A stretch of 21,042 nt of DNA from Humisphaera sp. (GTDB lineage: Bacteria; Planctomycetota; Phycisphaerae; Tepidisphaerales; Tepidisphaeraceae), in NCBI GenBank assembly GCA_025351525.1, contig JANXVV010000238.1, forward strand, positions 1-21,042, given 5' to 3'. The position numbers and the translations under genes are program-made. A model generated the notes under the pieces. The model made no database searches. It worked only from the letters and a program-made list of their open reading frames with translations, and was not told the DNA's origin. Below are positions 6,484-14,953 of the stretch, in pieces (the stretch's first letter is position 1; the number at the start of each line of letters is the position of its first letter).

Positions 6484-7923
6484 ATGGCTGACAACGAAGT
6501 CGTTACCGAATCCAATCCCGAAACCACTGCCCTCGCCACCGCTGGCACCGACGCCATCGCGGCGGTCGACGATAAATATCAGTATGCCGTCAAGGTGGAA
6601 GATGCCGGTCCCGCGACCAAGAAGGTCTCCGTTGAAATCCCGCAAGAGCGGATTCAGCAGAAGATGGCGGAGCAGTTCAAGGAGCTTCGCTCGCAGGCCG
6701 CCATCCCCGGTTTTCGGATCGGTCACGCCCCGCAGAAGCTGCTTGAAAAGCGCTTCAGCCATGATGTCAAGGAGCAGGTTCGCCGCACGCTCGTCAGCGA
6801 AAGCTACGAGCAGGCGATGGAGAAGAACGCCCTGCAACCGATCGGTGAACCTGAATTTGACAACGCCGAAAAGCTCGATCTCCCCGAGAGCGGCCCGCTG
6901 AACTACACCTTCACGGTCGAGGTGCAACCGGTCATCACCCTTCCCACGCTCAAGGGTTTGAAGGTCAAGAAGCCGAAGATAGAAGTGAAGGACGAAAACG
7001 TCGATCAGGCGATGCAGAATCTTCGCGAGCAACAGGGCGCGTTGGTTCCCGTTGAAGATCGCGGCGTGATCGCCAAGGACTACCTCACCGCCGATGTGCA
7101 TGTGAAACTCGACGGCGCGGTGATTGCCCACGCCCATGATTCGCAGATCGTTTCCCGTCCCGGCCGCGTCGGTGGAATCCAGATCGATGACCTCGACAAG
7201 CAGTTGGAAGGTCAGAAGTCTGACGAGACGCGGACGATCAGCATCAAAGCTCCCGACACTCACGCCAACGAAGCCATTCGCGGCAAGGAAGTGCAGATCG
7301 AGATCAAGCTGAAGGACATCAAGAAGCTCGAGTTGGCGGAGATCGACGCCGACTTTTTGGAAAGTCTCGGTTTCGTCGATGAGAAGGAACTTCGCGAAGC
7401 CCTGCGCGAGCAAATGATCGAGCGGATTACCTACGACGTTCAACATGCGATGCGCGAGCAGGTGAACAAGTATCTGCTCGACAACGTGACGATGGAACTG
7501 CCGACCCGGCTGAGCACGCGGCAGGCCGAGCGCGTCGTCAGCCGTCGGGCGATGGATCTGATGACCCGCGGCATCCCCCGCGAGCAGCTTGAGGCCAACA
7601 TCGAAAAGCTCAGCAGCGGCGCGCAGGACGAGGCGATTCGCGATCTGAAATTGTTCTTCGTGCTTCAACAGATTGCCGCCGAGCAGGGCATTGACGTGGA
7701 TGAGGCCGAGATGAATGGCCGTATCGCGATGATCGCGGTTCAGAAAGGCCGGCGCCCGGAGAAAATGAAGCAGGACATGGCCAAGGATGGTTCGCTGAGC
7801 AATCTGTACATTCAGATTCGCGAGCAAAAAGCCGTGGATCAAATTCTGGAAGACGCGGTGATTGAGGATGTGGACGTGAAAGCGGAGGAGACTGCGGCCA
7901 CTCCGGAGAGTTCGAGCACCTAA
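6484..7923 (+). CDS. tig: Trigger factor (ribosome-associated chaperone)
   Basis: Trigger factor docks at the ribosome exit tunnel and shields nascent chains. The 479-aa product has an N-terminal ribosome-binding domain with the signature GFRIGHAP (residues 76-83), where the family has GFRxGKxP. A divergent FKBP-like prolyl isomerase domain follows (about 185-265, with GQKSDETRTI), then a helical C-terminal chaperone domain (LREQMIERITYDVQHAMREQ onward). The acidic tail ends in a low-complexity segment rich in Glu, Ala and Ser. A non-conserved leader of about 30 residues (MADNEVVTES) precedes the conserved part and is Ala/Thr-rich. The ATG at 6484 is preferred over the upstream frame because AGAGGA precedes it by 4 bases. 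It is monocistronic: a promoter candidate lies upstream and a terminator downstream. In many bacteria clpP/clpX follow tig, but here hisS does. Confidence 0.95.
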   Translation: MADNEVVTESNPETTALATAGTDAIAAVDDKYQYAVKVEDAGPATKKVSVEIPQERIQQKMAEQFKELRSQAAIPGFRIGHAPQKLLEKRFSHDVKEQVRRTLVSESYEQAMEKNALQPIGEPEFDNAEKLDLPESGPLNYTFTVEVQPVITLPTLKGLKVKKPKIEVKDENVDQAMQNLREQQGALVPVEDRGVIAKDYLTADVHVKLDGAVIAHAHDSQIVSRPGRVGGIQIDDLDKQLEGQKSDETRTISIKAPDTHANEAIRGKEVQIEIKLKDIKKLELAEIDADFLESLGFVDEKELREALREQMIERITYDVQHAMREQVNKYLLDNVTMELPTRLSTRQAERVVSRRAMDLMTRGIPREQLEANIEKLSSGAQDEAIRDLKLFFVLQQIAAEQGIDVDEAEMNGRIAMIAVQKGRRPEKMKQDMAKDGSLSNLYIQIREQKAVDQILEDAVIEDVDVKAEETAATPESSST

Positions 7924-8000
7924 TACCAATATCGCGTTTGGTCGGTTTCAACTCAGACCCCGCTTTCATTTGAAGTACCTTCGAGCTTGTGATCTTTAAT

Positions 8001-8061
8001 GTAGCATGGGCTACCAGCCCATGATTTTGAAATGAAAACATGGGCTGGTAGCCCATGCTAC
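8001..8061. repeat. Palindromic repeat (family CATGGGCT), copy 1
   Basis: Two 23-base arms (8001-8023 and 8039-8061) are perfect reverse complements around a 15-base AT-rich spacer. Each arm is itself a hairpin, CATGGGCT-ACC-AGCCCATG or its complement. An identical pair of arms with a different spacer is at 11596-11664. Confidence 0.92.
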
Positions 8062-8076
8062 GAATGCCTTCAAAAG

Positions 8077-8104
8077 CCCAGGGAATCATTCCCCTGGGTT
8101 TTTT
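8077..8104 (+). terminator. Intrinsic terminator between tig and hisS
   Basis: CCCAGGGAAT pairs with ATTCCCCTGGG (one bulged C), followed by six T. It lies 150 bases after the tig stop and its T-run ends 26 bases before the hisS ATG, so it either ends the tig transcript or attenuates hisS. Confidence 0.82.
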
Positions 8105-8130
8105 GATTGAAGGACCGAAAGGAAACTCCG

Positions 8131-9396
8131 ATGGACGCCATCAAAGCCCCCAGGGGAACCGCCGACATCCTTCCCGCTGAAAGCTGGAAATGGCAGGCCG
8201 TCGAGCGGATTGCCCGTGATATTTCCGAACTCTATCACTTCGCCGAGATCCGCACGCCGATTTACGAGCACTCCGACCTGTTCCATCGCGGCGTCGGGGA
8301 AACCAGCGACATCGTGCAGAAGGAAACCTTCACCTTCCGCCCCCGCCCCGAGAGCGAGATGATCACGCTTCGGCCCGAGGGAACCGCCGGCGTGGTGCGG
8401 GCGGCGATCGAAAACAGCCTCATCGCACAGGAAGGTGCGCGGGCCAAGGTCTATTACATCGGCCCCAACTTTCGCTACGAGCGTCCGCAGAAAGGCCGTT
8501 TCCGCCAGCACCATCAGTTCGGCGCGGAAGCCTTTGGCATCGCCGACCCGGAGCAGGACGTGGAGTGCATTCTGCTGCAGATGGATTTTTATTCCCGTTG
8601 CGGCGTAAAAGACCTCGCCCTGCACATCAACAGTCTCGGTGACTCCGAAAGCAAGGCCCGCTATCGCGACGCGCTGATTGCGTTTCTATCTCCCAAAGCC
8701 GCGGAGCTCAGTGAAGAATCGCAGCGGAGGTTGACGACCAATCCCCTACGGATCCTCGACAGTAAAGACCCGCGCGACAATGCGGCGAGTCTAGGTGCGC
8801 CCCCCGCCGCCGATACGCTTTCTGAAAAAAGCCGCAATCATTTTCATCGCGTCCGGGAATTGTTGACCCGCGCCGGTGTTCCGTTCGCCGTCAGTCCCAA
8901 TCTCGTTCGCGGCTTCGATTACTACACGGAAACGCTGTGGGAAGTGGTCGCCGGCGGCCTGGGCGCGCAAAATGCGATCGGCGGCGGTGGGCGATACGAC
9001 AACCTTGTTGAAAAGCTCGGTGGCCGTCCCACGCCCGGTGTCGGTTTCGGTTCCGGCTTGGAACGACTGCTGATGGCGTTGGATGCGCAGTGCGTCGTTC
9101 TACCGAACGCCCGCAAGCCGCTGGTCTGGCTGGTCAGCCTCGGCGATGCCGCCAAAGATGCCAACTGGCAATTGCTGCGGGAACTTCGGTCGCGCGGCAT
9201 CGCCGCCGATCTCGATCCCACCGGCCGATCCGCCAAATCGCAATTCAAACTAGCCGACCGCGAGAAAGCCACGTGGGTCATCACCGTGGGCGACAGCGAG
9301 TTGGCGGCGGGGATTGTCGAGCTGAAGGAGATGAAGACTTTTGTTCAAACGAAAGTCTCTCGCGAAGAGATCGTTTCTCATCTTCTACGTCCATGA
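8131..9396 (+). CDS. hisS: Histidine--tRNA ligase
   Basis: This cytoplasmic class II aminoacyl-tRNA synthetase charges tRNA-His. The 421-aa product has the expected landmarks in order: KAPRGTADILP at the N-terminus, motif 2 FRYERPQKGRFRQHHQFGAE (114-133), the histidine-binding VRGFDYYTETLWEV (about 259-272), GGGGRYDNLV, and motif 3 GVGFGSGLER (303-312), then a C-terminal anticodon-binding domain (LVWLVSLGDAAKDANWQLLRE onward). The length matches the family (about 420). The ATG at 8131 is chosen because AAAGGA precedes it by 7 bases; the frame opens at a TTG at 8107 without support. The stop overlaps the start of the next gene (ATGA), so hisS is translationally coupled to a sensor kinase, an unusual partner. 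Confidence 0.96.
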   Translation: MDAIKAPRGTADILPAESWKWQAVERIARDISELYHFAEIRTPIYEHSDLFHRGVGETSDIVQKETFTFRPRPESEMITLRPEGTAGVVRAAIENSLIAQEGARAKVYYIGPNFRYERPQKGRFRQHHQFGAEAFGIADPEQDVECILLQMDFYSRCGVKDLALHINSLGDSESKARYRDALIAFLSPKAAELSEESQRRLTTNPLRILDSKDPRDNAASLGAPPAADTLSEKSRNHFHRVRELLTRAGVPFAVSPNLVRGFDYYTETLWEVVAGGLGAQNAIGGGGRYDNLVEKLGGRPTPGVGFGSGLERLLMALDAQCVVLPNARKPLVWLVSLGDAAKDANWQLLRELRSRGIAADLDPTGRSAKSQFKLADREKATWVITVGDSELAAGIVELKEMKTFVQTKVSREEIVSHLLRP

Positions 9397-10895
9397 ACAT
9401 CGTTCCAAAGACAAACCGGAGATGGAAGCTCCTTCGCGGCTACAGCCTGGCGATGATGCTGGTCGTCGCGTCGACGGCGATCACGCTTCGCATTCGACCG
9501 CTCATGGGCGAAAGCATCTCGCCGTTGTTTTTCGCGGCCGTGATGGTCAGCGCCTGGTACGGAGGATGGGGCCCGGGATTACTGGCCACGGCACTCGCGG
9601 GATGGGCCAGCGCCTACTACTTTCTCGACAATCCGCCCGGACAGGGAACCTTCGGATGGGACGACTGGATTCGCCTCGGTGTGTTTATCATGGTGGCGGT
9701 CCTGATCAGTTCCCTCACCTCGCTTCGCAAGCGGGCGGAGCGATTGCTCAAACAGTCGCACGATGAATTGGAACTGCGCGTCCAGGCGCGCACCTTTGAA
9801 CTGCAAGCCGCGAACGAACGGATGAAGGAGAGCGAGGAGCGCTTTCGGTTGCTCGTGGAAGGCGTTTCCGATTACGCGGTCGTCATGCTGGATGCGGCGG
9901 GCTGCATCGTCAGTTGGAACACCGGAGCCGAAAGAATTCTCGGTTACGATCATGCGGAGATCCTCGGTTGTCATGTGTCCAGGTTCTTCGATGCCGATCC
10001 GCAGAGCGCCGATCACCAATTGCAAATGGCGGCCACGCACGATCGCCATGAAGACGAAGGCTGGCGTCGGCGGAAGGACGGCACCCCGCTCTGGGCCAGC
10101 GTCATCACCACCGCTCTGCGCGGTGAAACGGGCCTGCTTCGCGGTTTCGCGCAGGTGACGCGCGACATCACCGAACTGCGCAATCTGGAACGGCAGGTTC
10201 TGGAAATCAGCGATGGTGAACAGCGCCGAATCGGTCACGATCTGCACGATGGGCTCGGCCAGGAATTGACGGGCCTGGCGTTTCTCACGCAGAATCTGGA
10301 ACGAAAAATGATCGAGGATGGCAGCACCGCCGCGGGGGAGGCGGGACGGATTCTTTCGCTCACTAATCGCGCCATCGATCAGGTGCGCAGCCTGGCGCGC
10401 GGTTTTTCACCGGTGGAGTTGGGGCCCGACGGCCTGCGCGCAGGGCTGCATGAACTGTCGCGAAAAGTGCAGGAGGTTTTCGCCTTGCCCTGCGACTTCA
10501 CATGCGACAGCGAGGTCCATATCCAGGATGACGGCTCGGGTTTACCGCTGTATCGCATCGCGCAGGAGGCGATCAACAATGCCATTCGACATGGGAAGCC
10601 GAGCCATATCCGGATCGCCCTGAAGGCCGATGGAACCGACGTCGTCTTGACCGTGCAGGATGACGGCGTAGGCTTACCGGCATCGCCCCATCGTCCGGAT
10701 GGAATGGGCCTTCGCGTGATGAATTACCGGGCCCGAATGATCGGCGCGCATCTGGAAATTTTAAATCGAGACGGCGGCGGAACGATCATCCTCTGCCGAT
10801 ATTCCAACCCGACCTCGCTGAAGTCTGCTCACACGGCAAGTGAATTAAATGGCCAAGAAAAATTCCTCCGAAACTCCCGGCTCCCATCCGCCTGA
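9393..10895 (+). CDS. Membrane sensor histidine kinase (DUF4118 - PAS - HisKA_3 - HATPase)
   Basis: This 500-aa kinase should autophosphorylate and signal to the overlapping NarL-type regulator. The N-terminus is a KdpD-like DUF4118 membrane domain, with three to four membrane segments between about residues 15 and 112 (including FFAAVMVSAWYGGWGPGLLA). A short coiled coil (113-148) leads to a PAS domain (149-262; VVMLDAAGCIVSWNTGAERI, with the PAC end AQVTRDITELRN). The HisKA_3 dimerisation region follows, with phosphoacceptor His285 in RRIGHDLHDGLGQ. The ATPase has the N box QEAINNAIRHG (about 391-401), DDGVGLP (423-429) and GMGLRVM (438-444). It starts at the ATG overlapping the hisS stop by 4 bases and overlaps the regulator gene by 47 bases. 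The signal is not readable from sequence; PAS domains often bind heme, flavin or small ligands. Confidence 0.9.
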   Translation: MNIVPKTNRRWKLLRGYSLAMMLVVASTAITLRIRPLMGESISPLFFAAVMVSAWYGGWGPGLLATALAGWASAYYFLDNPPGQGTFGWDDWIRLGVFIMVAVLISSLTSLRKRAERLLKQSHDELELRVQARTFELQAANERMKESEERFRLLVEGVSDYAVVMLDAAGCIVSWNTGAERILGYDHAEILGCHVSRFFDADPQSADHQLQMAATHDRHEDEGWRRRKDGTPLWASVITTALRGETGLLRGFAQVTRDITELRNLERQVLEISDGEQRRIGHDLHDGLGQELTGLAFLTQNLERKMIEDGSTAAGEAGRILSLTNRAIDQVRSLARGFSPVELGPDGLRAGLHELSRKVQEVFALPCDFTCDSEVHIQDDGSGLPLYRIAQEAINNAIRHGKPSHIRIALKADGTDVVLTVQDDGVGLPASPHRPDGMGLRVMNYRARMIGAHLEILNRDGGGTIILCRYSNPTSLKSAHTASELNGQEKFLRNSRLPSA

Positions 10896-11565
10896 ACCGG
10901 CGTCACAAGCGGCACCAACCAAGGCCCGCCTGCTCTTGGTCGACGATCATCCCATCGTGCGGGAAGGTCTGTCGACCCGCCTGAATGCGGAGACGGATCT
11001 GTGGGTGTGCGCCCTCGCCGCCGACGGTCACGAGGCGATGGATCGAGTGGAGGATTCGTCGCCGGATCTGGTCATTACCGATCTATCGTTGGGGGGACGG
11101 CCGGGGTTGGAACTGGTCAAGGATCTTTCAAGCCGCCATCCCGCCCTACCGGTGTTGGTGCTGTCCATTCACGATGAAACGCTGTGGGCCGAGCGGGTGC
11201 TTCGCGCGGGAGCGCGGGGTTACATCATGAAGTCGCAGGCGACGCAGAAAGTGGTGGACGCCGTGCGGCGGGTGTTGGCCGGTGGCATCTGGGTCAGTGA
11301 GCCGGTCAATGAAATGCTTCTCTACCGCGTGACCGGAAAGCGATCCCCTACAACCGGTTCATCGCTCGAGTCGTTGAGCGATCGCGAGTTGGAGGTCTAC
11401 CAGATGATCGGGCACGGGCAGACGATGCGGGAGATCGCCGCCGCACTGTTTCTGAGTGCCAAGACGGTTGAAGTGCATCGCGAAAACATCAAGGACAAGT
11501 TGAAACTGAAATCCGCCGCGGAATTGATACGGCACGCAGTCACCCACCTGCTCGACAACAGCTAG
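10849..11565 (+). CDS. Two-component response regulator, NarL/LuxR family
   Basis: The product of 238 aa is the partner of the kinase at 9393. A proline/alanine-rich leader of about 25 residues precedes the receiver domain: the acidic pair Asp32-Asp33 in LLLVDDHPIVREGL, phosphoacceptor Asp78 in DLVITDLSLGG, Ser106 in VLVLSIHD, and Lys128 in GYIMKSQAT. The C-terminal LuxR-type helix-turn-helix is LSDRELEVYQMIGHGQ through REIAAALFLSAKTVEVHREN. All phosphorylation residues are present. The start at 10849 overlaps the kinase frame by 47 bases and has only a weak ribosome site, so translation probably depends on the kinase. It should bind DNA as a phosphorylated dimer; its targets are unknown. The metal-efflux operon 250 bases downstream is a possible target but is separated by a palindromic repeat. 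Confidence 0.94.
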   Translation: MAKKNSSETPGSHPPEPASQAAPTKARLLLVDDHPIVREGLSTRLNAETDLWVCALAADGHEAMDRVEDSSPDLVITDLSLGGRPGLELVKDLSSRHPALPVLVLSIHDETLWAERVLRAGARGYIMKSQATQKVVDAVRRVLAGGIWVSEPVNEMLLYRVTGKRSPTTGSSLESLSDRELEVYQMIGHGQTMREIAAALFLSAKTVEVHRENIKDKLKLKSAAELIRHAVTHLLDNS

Positions 11566-11595
11566 AGCGTGTCTAAAAATACAGTGGAGGCTGTC

Positions 11596-11664
11596 GTAGC
11601 ATGGGCTACCAGCCCATGTTTTTGTTTTTCAAAAAGAAAATCATGGGCTGGTAGCCCATGCTAC
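11596..11664. repeat. Palindromic repeat (family CATGGGCT), copy 2
   Basis: The 23-base arms at 11596-11618 and 11642-11664 are perfect reverse complements and identical to those at 8001-8061. The 23-base spacer is a T-run followed by an A-run and differs from copy 1. It lies 30 bases after the response-regulator stop and could end that transcript on either strand. Confidence 0.92.
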
Positions 11665-11779
11665 GGCGAACAAAGCCGTACTCCTGAACATGCTCTAAGA
11701 GATTTTCTTAGCCGCCATCTTGTCGATCCCCTACTTCAAATCACTCCCTCCTACTGATGGGGCCGCCTTATCACACAGC

Positions 11780-11785
11780 TATAGT
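11780..11785 (+). promoter_or_regulatory. Possible -10 element of the efflux operon
   Basis: TATAGT lies 30 bases before the first efflux gene start at 11816. No good -35 is seen at the right spacing, as expected if an activator is needed. A short inverted repeat CTAAGA-N5-TCTTAG lies at 11695-11711, too far upstream to be a simple operator. Confidence 0.3.
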
Positions 11786-11815
11786 AGCCTTCACCGAAAT
11801 GGGTGCAGGGAGACT

Positions 11816-13306
11816 ATGACACCGCGAAATTTACAGGGTTGGTTCGGGCACGGCAGAGGCATTGTCCTATGCTTCGCCGTCTCATTGGTGGGGTGTCATG
11901 CCTCGACGAATCCGGATCGCGATCATCTGGCCGCGATCGATCGCCTCGTCACCGACCGGACCACCTCCGGCATGAATTCCATGAAACTGCTCGGGACCGA
12001 TCCTCGCGTGGAGTCATCGCCACCCTCGGGAACGCTGACGTTGCACGAGGCGGTGGATCGCACGCTGGCGCACAATCTTTCGCTGATTGCCAATGCGGAA
12101 AATCTGCCGATCGCCCAGGCGCAACTTGCCCAGGCGGGCCTCTGGCAAAATCCGACGATAGGCCAGTCGGGGGCGTTCTACGCGCCGCTGAGCGGACAGG
12201 GTGGAGCCATCGCTTTCGATATTCTGGTGACGCAGACACTCAACACCTTTTTCACGCGGCCCTACCGAGTCGCCGTTGCCGAGGCGCAGCGATTTCAGGC
12301 GGGGATCGATCTGGCCAATCAGGCCTTTGATCTGTCCGAGCAGGCGGCGGGGAAATATGCGGAATTATCGCATCTGCTTCGCGATGAAAAACTCGCGCGC
12401 AAGGTGTCGGCCTCGTATCGGCGGGCGTGGGACGCCGCCGAGGCGCGCATCAAGGTCGGCATGATTCCACGGCCCGATGTCAACCGCGCCAAGCTTCACT
12501 ACGAGGATTCGCTCCGGCAGTTGCTGCATCTGCACACGCAGTATCTGCGGGCGGCGCGGGAGATGAATTGGTTGATGGGCATTTCCACTTCGCCGCAATG
12601 GCAGTTGCCCATCGAAGCGGGTGAATTGCCGCCGGAATTGGCGGGTATTCCGCATTCATCGGAACTTGAAAAACTGGGACACCTTCACCGTCTTGATTTT
12701 CTGCGGGCCGGCTTCGACCTGAAAATCTCGGAGGTCAACATCAAACTTGCCAAGCTGGGAATGATTCCGCAGATCACACTGGGTGTCGATACCGCGCGCG
12801 ACGGCAGCCGAAAGTGGAGCGCCGGGCCTTCGTTCAACCTGGACCTCCCGATCTTCGATACCGGAAAAGTTGCCGTCGCCCTCGCTCATGCCCAGCACCG
12901 GTTGGCCGACAAAACCTATGTGGCCCTGCAAGGCCAGGTCAGCCAGGATGTGCGCACCGCCTACGACAATGTCCATACCTCGGAAGAAGATGTCCTGTTC
13001 TACCGGGATCGGCAAATTCCCCAGGAAGAGGACAATGTACGGCTTTCGGAGCTGTCGTTTCGCCTCGGCAACACGGACCTCGACGATCTGCTCAACACAC
13101 TTCGAGAATATGTCTCAACCCTACAAGCCTATGAAGATGCGCTCGATGGATACAACCAGAATATCATCGCCTTGGAGCGGGCCGTCGGCATGGTCCTCAG
13201 CCGCATGACGGAAGTGGCGGCGAAGGAAGGTTTCCCGGCCGCCCGACCCTCAATGCCATCGACTCAACCCTCCACACAACCTATAACACCCCCGGCGAGG
13301 TCATAG
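11816..13306 (+). CDS. Outer-membrane efflux lipoprotein, TolC/CzcC-like
   Basis: The 496-aa product should be the outer-membrane channel of the pump encoded by the next two genes. It opens with a lipoprotein signal peptide: a hydrophobic run GIVLCFAVSLVGC with the lipidated Cys at position 27. Two OEP repeats follow. The first begins with TLHEAVDRTLAHNLSLIANA and contains AQAGLWQNPTIGQSG; the second contains AGFDLKISEVNIKLAKLGMI and LDLPIFDTGKVAVALAHAQH, the usual order for TolC-type channels. The frame is open upstream to 11720, but the ATG at 11816 gives a proper lipoprotein signal and has AGGGAG just before it. The C-terminus is low-complexity Ser/Thr/Pro. It is followed after 2 bases by the adaptor gene. 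Assignment to CzcC rather than CusC rests only on the partner genes. Confidence 0.9.
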   Translation: MTPRNLQGWFGHGRGIVLCFAVSLVGCHASTNPDRDHLAAIDRLVTDRTTSGMNSMKLLGTDPRVESSPPSGTLTLHEAVDRTLAHNLSLIANAENLPIAQAQLAQAGLWQNPTIGQSGAFYAPLSGQGGAIAFDILVTQTLNTFFTRPYRVAVAEAQRFQAGIDLANQAFDLSEQAAGKYAELSHLLRDEKLARKVSASYRRAWDAAEARIKVGMIPRPDVNRAKLHYEDSLRQLLHLHTQYLRAAREMNWLMGISTSPQWQLPIEAGELPPELAGIPHSSELEKLGHLHRLDFLRAGFDLKISEVNIKLAKLGMIPQITLGVDTARDGSRKWSAGPSFNLDLPIFDTGKVAVALAHAQHRLADKTYVALQGQVSQDVRTAYDNVHTSEEDVLFYRDRQIPQEEDNVRLSELSFRLGNTDLDDLLNTLREYVSTLQAYEDALDGYNQNIIALERAVGMVLSRMTEVAAKEGFPAARPSMPSTQPSTQPITPPARS

Positions 13307-13308
13307 CC

Positions 13309-14793
13309 ATGAATCCAGAAACCCATCCAGAATCTCCTCAAGGTAGTCCCGATCCACATAGCCTGACAAAGTCACCCGAAGTGATTCTTCCGTTCGATCC
13401 TGGCGAGAAGGTCGGACACCCGGTTGCGCAAAAAACCGTCGAGATGAAGCCTACTAACGCTGCCAAGTCCGCCGGTTGGATGAATTGGATCATCGTGAGC
13501 GTAAGTCTCGTTGTGTTCGGCGGAGGTTACCTGCTGTTCGGGTCCAAGCTCACGGCCAAGCTGAATGCAGCCGAGGAAAAACCGCCGGAGACGACTCCGG
13601 AGGTCTTCAAAGTAACCCCCGATTCGATCACGGTCCCCCAGGAGGCTTCCAAGACGCTGGGCTTGCAAACGCTCGTCGCCACCCCCCGCCGGGTGCCGAT
13701 TACGCTGCGGCTGACCGGTCGCACGGGATTGAATAACGAGCAGATCAGCCACGTCCACGCCCAATTTTCCGGGCGGGTGGTGGACCTGGGGCCGCCGCTC
13801 GGTTCGACCGTCAACGGTCCGGCCAACCCGTCCGGTCCCAGTCGTTTGCTCGTGATCGAATCCACGGATCTCGCCGGGGCAAAAGGGGACTACATCAAGT
13901 CGAAGGTTCAACTGGAAGTAGACCAGGACACGCTCCGCCGCACCGATGAGTTGGTGAAGGCCAACGTGCTGGCCGAGAAGTTTCTGCAAGATGCGAAGTC
14001 CGCCGTGAAAAAGAGTCAGGCCGATCAGGATCAGGCTCGGCAGAAGCTGTTGATCTTCGGCTTGAAGGATTCGGACCTGGACAAGATCACCAACCAGGAG
14101 GGTCGCGAGCGGATGGTGTACTCCATCACCAGCCCGCGCTCCGGGGTGGTCACCGAGAAGAATGTCACGCTCGGTGAGCTGACCGACCCGGCCCTCAACC
14201 TGTTTACCATCGCCGATCTTTCAAAGCTGTGGGTCTGGGGCGATGTGTACGAACGCGATCGACAGCGGGTGAAGGAGGGACAGAAGATGAAGGTCATCGT
14301 CGCCTCCCATCCCGATGACCCTCGCGAATGCACGATCGAGTGGATCAGCCCCGTGCTCGACGCCACCACCCGCAGCATCCGCGTGCGGGGTTCGCTGGAC
14401 AACCGCGAAGGCCGTCTGATGGCGGATATGTACTCCACCCTCATCGTCACGCTCGAAGATCAGAGCGAATCCATTCTGATGCCCACCGAAGCTGTGATCC
14501 GTAAAGGCGATCTATCCTATGCTTTCGTGCTGACCGGGAGTGTTGACGGCTCGACCCTCTACCAACGTAGACGGATCAAGGTTGAGAGTCTGGGAAGCGG
14601 CATCGGATTCGAGATCGGTGAATCGGCAACCACCCGCCCGATGACCGAGTCGGTCGATGGAAAAAACTCCGAAACGCACTCCGCACTCCCCGAGTTACTT
14701 CGCGTGGTCGACGGTATACAACCCGGTGACATCGTCGTCGTTCGCGGAGGGCTGGGGCTCATCAACGAGATGGAACAGCAGGCCGCGAAGTAG
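13309..14793 (+). CDS. RND efflux periplasmic adaptor, CzcB/CusB-like
   Basis: The 494-aa membrane-fusion protein should link the inner-membrane pump to the outer-membrane channel. A proline-rich cytoplasmic leader precedes one membrane anchor (about 57-79; GWMNWIIVSVSLVVFGGGYL). A beta-barrel/lipoyl section follows (HVHAQFSGRVVDLGPPLGST), then a helical hairpin (about 187-245, rich in Lys, Gln and Asp), the second lipoyl half (YSITSPRSGVVTEKNVTLGE), a beta-barrel (LFTIADLSKLWVWGDVYERD) and a membrane-proximal domain ending DIVVVRGGLGLINEMEQ. The leader is longer than in most adaptors. No His-rich or Met-rich metal-binding N-terminus of the CusB type is seen. The start lies 2 bases after the outer-membrane gene, with GAGG about 10 bases upstream. 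Confidence 0.92.
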   Translation: MNPETHPESPQGSPDPHSLTKSPEVILPFDPGEKVGHPVAQKTVEMKPTNAAKSAGWMNWIIVSVSLVVFGGGYLLFGSKLTAKLNAAEEKPPETTPEVFKVTPDSITVPQEASKTLGLQTLVATPRRVPITLRLTGRTGLNNEQISHVHAQFSGRVVDLGPPLGSTVNGPANPSGPSRLLVIESTDLAGAKGDYIKSKVQLEVDQDTLRRTDELVKANVLAEKFLQDAKSAVKKSQADQDQARQKLLIFGLKDSDLDKITNQEGRERMVYSITSPRSGVVTEKNVTLGELTDPALNLFTIADLSKLWVWGDVYERDRQRVKEGQKMKVIVASHPDDPRECTIEWISPVLDATTRSIRVRGSLDNREGRLMADMYSTLIVTLEDQSESILMPTEAVIRKGDLSYAFVLTGSVDGSTLYQRRRIKVESLGSGIGFEIGESATTRPMTESVDGKNSETHSALPELLRVVDGIQPGDIVVVRGGLGLINEMEQQAAK

Positions 14794-14832
14794 GTTCAAT
14801 TGAAACCGTTCACGCGCTTTTTTGCGGCGTGA

Positions 14833-14907
14833 AGTGCCGCCGGTGCCCTCACCGGCGAAGTCTCGCTTGAACGACAGAAGATCGCCGGTGAGGACACCGG
14901 CGGCACT
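14833..14907. repeat. Palindromic repeat (family GCCGGTG), copy inside the efflux operon
   Basis: The 25-base arms (14833-14857 and 14883-14907) differ from perfect complementarity at a single position and surround a 25-base spacer. The copy lies in the 160-base gap between adaptor and pump genes, ending 46 bases before the pump ATG. In RNA it would form a strong stem that could lower or process expression of the downstream pump gene. Confidence 0.88.
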
Positions 14908-14953
14908 CCATCCGAAATTTTGTGGGGTTCGATTCGGATAGAAGATTCCCACC

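Noticed and set aside
6466..7929. 487-codon minus-strand frame opposite tig
   Set aside because: It is the antisense shadow of a certain trigger factor gene; its Leu/His-rich sequence is produced by the codon bias of the real gene.
8107..8131. TTG start for hisS, 8 codons longer
   Set aside because: It sits directly after the terminator T-run without a ribosome site; the ATG at 8131 has AAAGGA at good spacing and the family N-terminus.
8001..11664. CRISPR array
   Set aside because: The repeats are isolated inverted pairs several kilobases apart, not regularly spaced direct repeats, and no cas genes are present.
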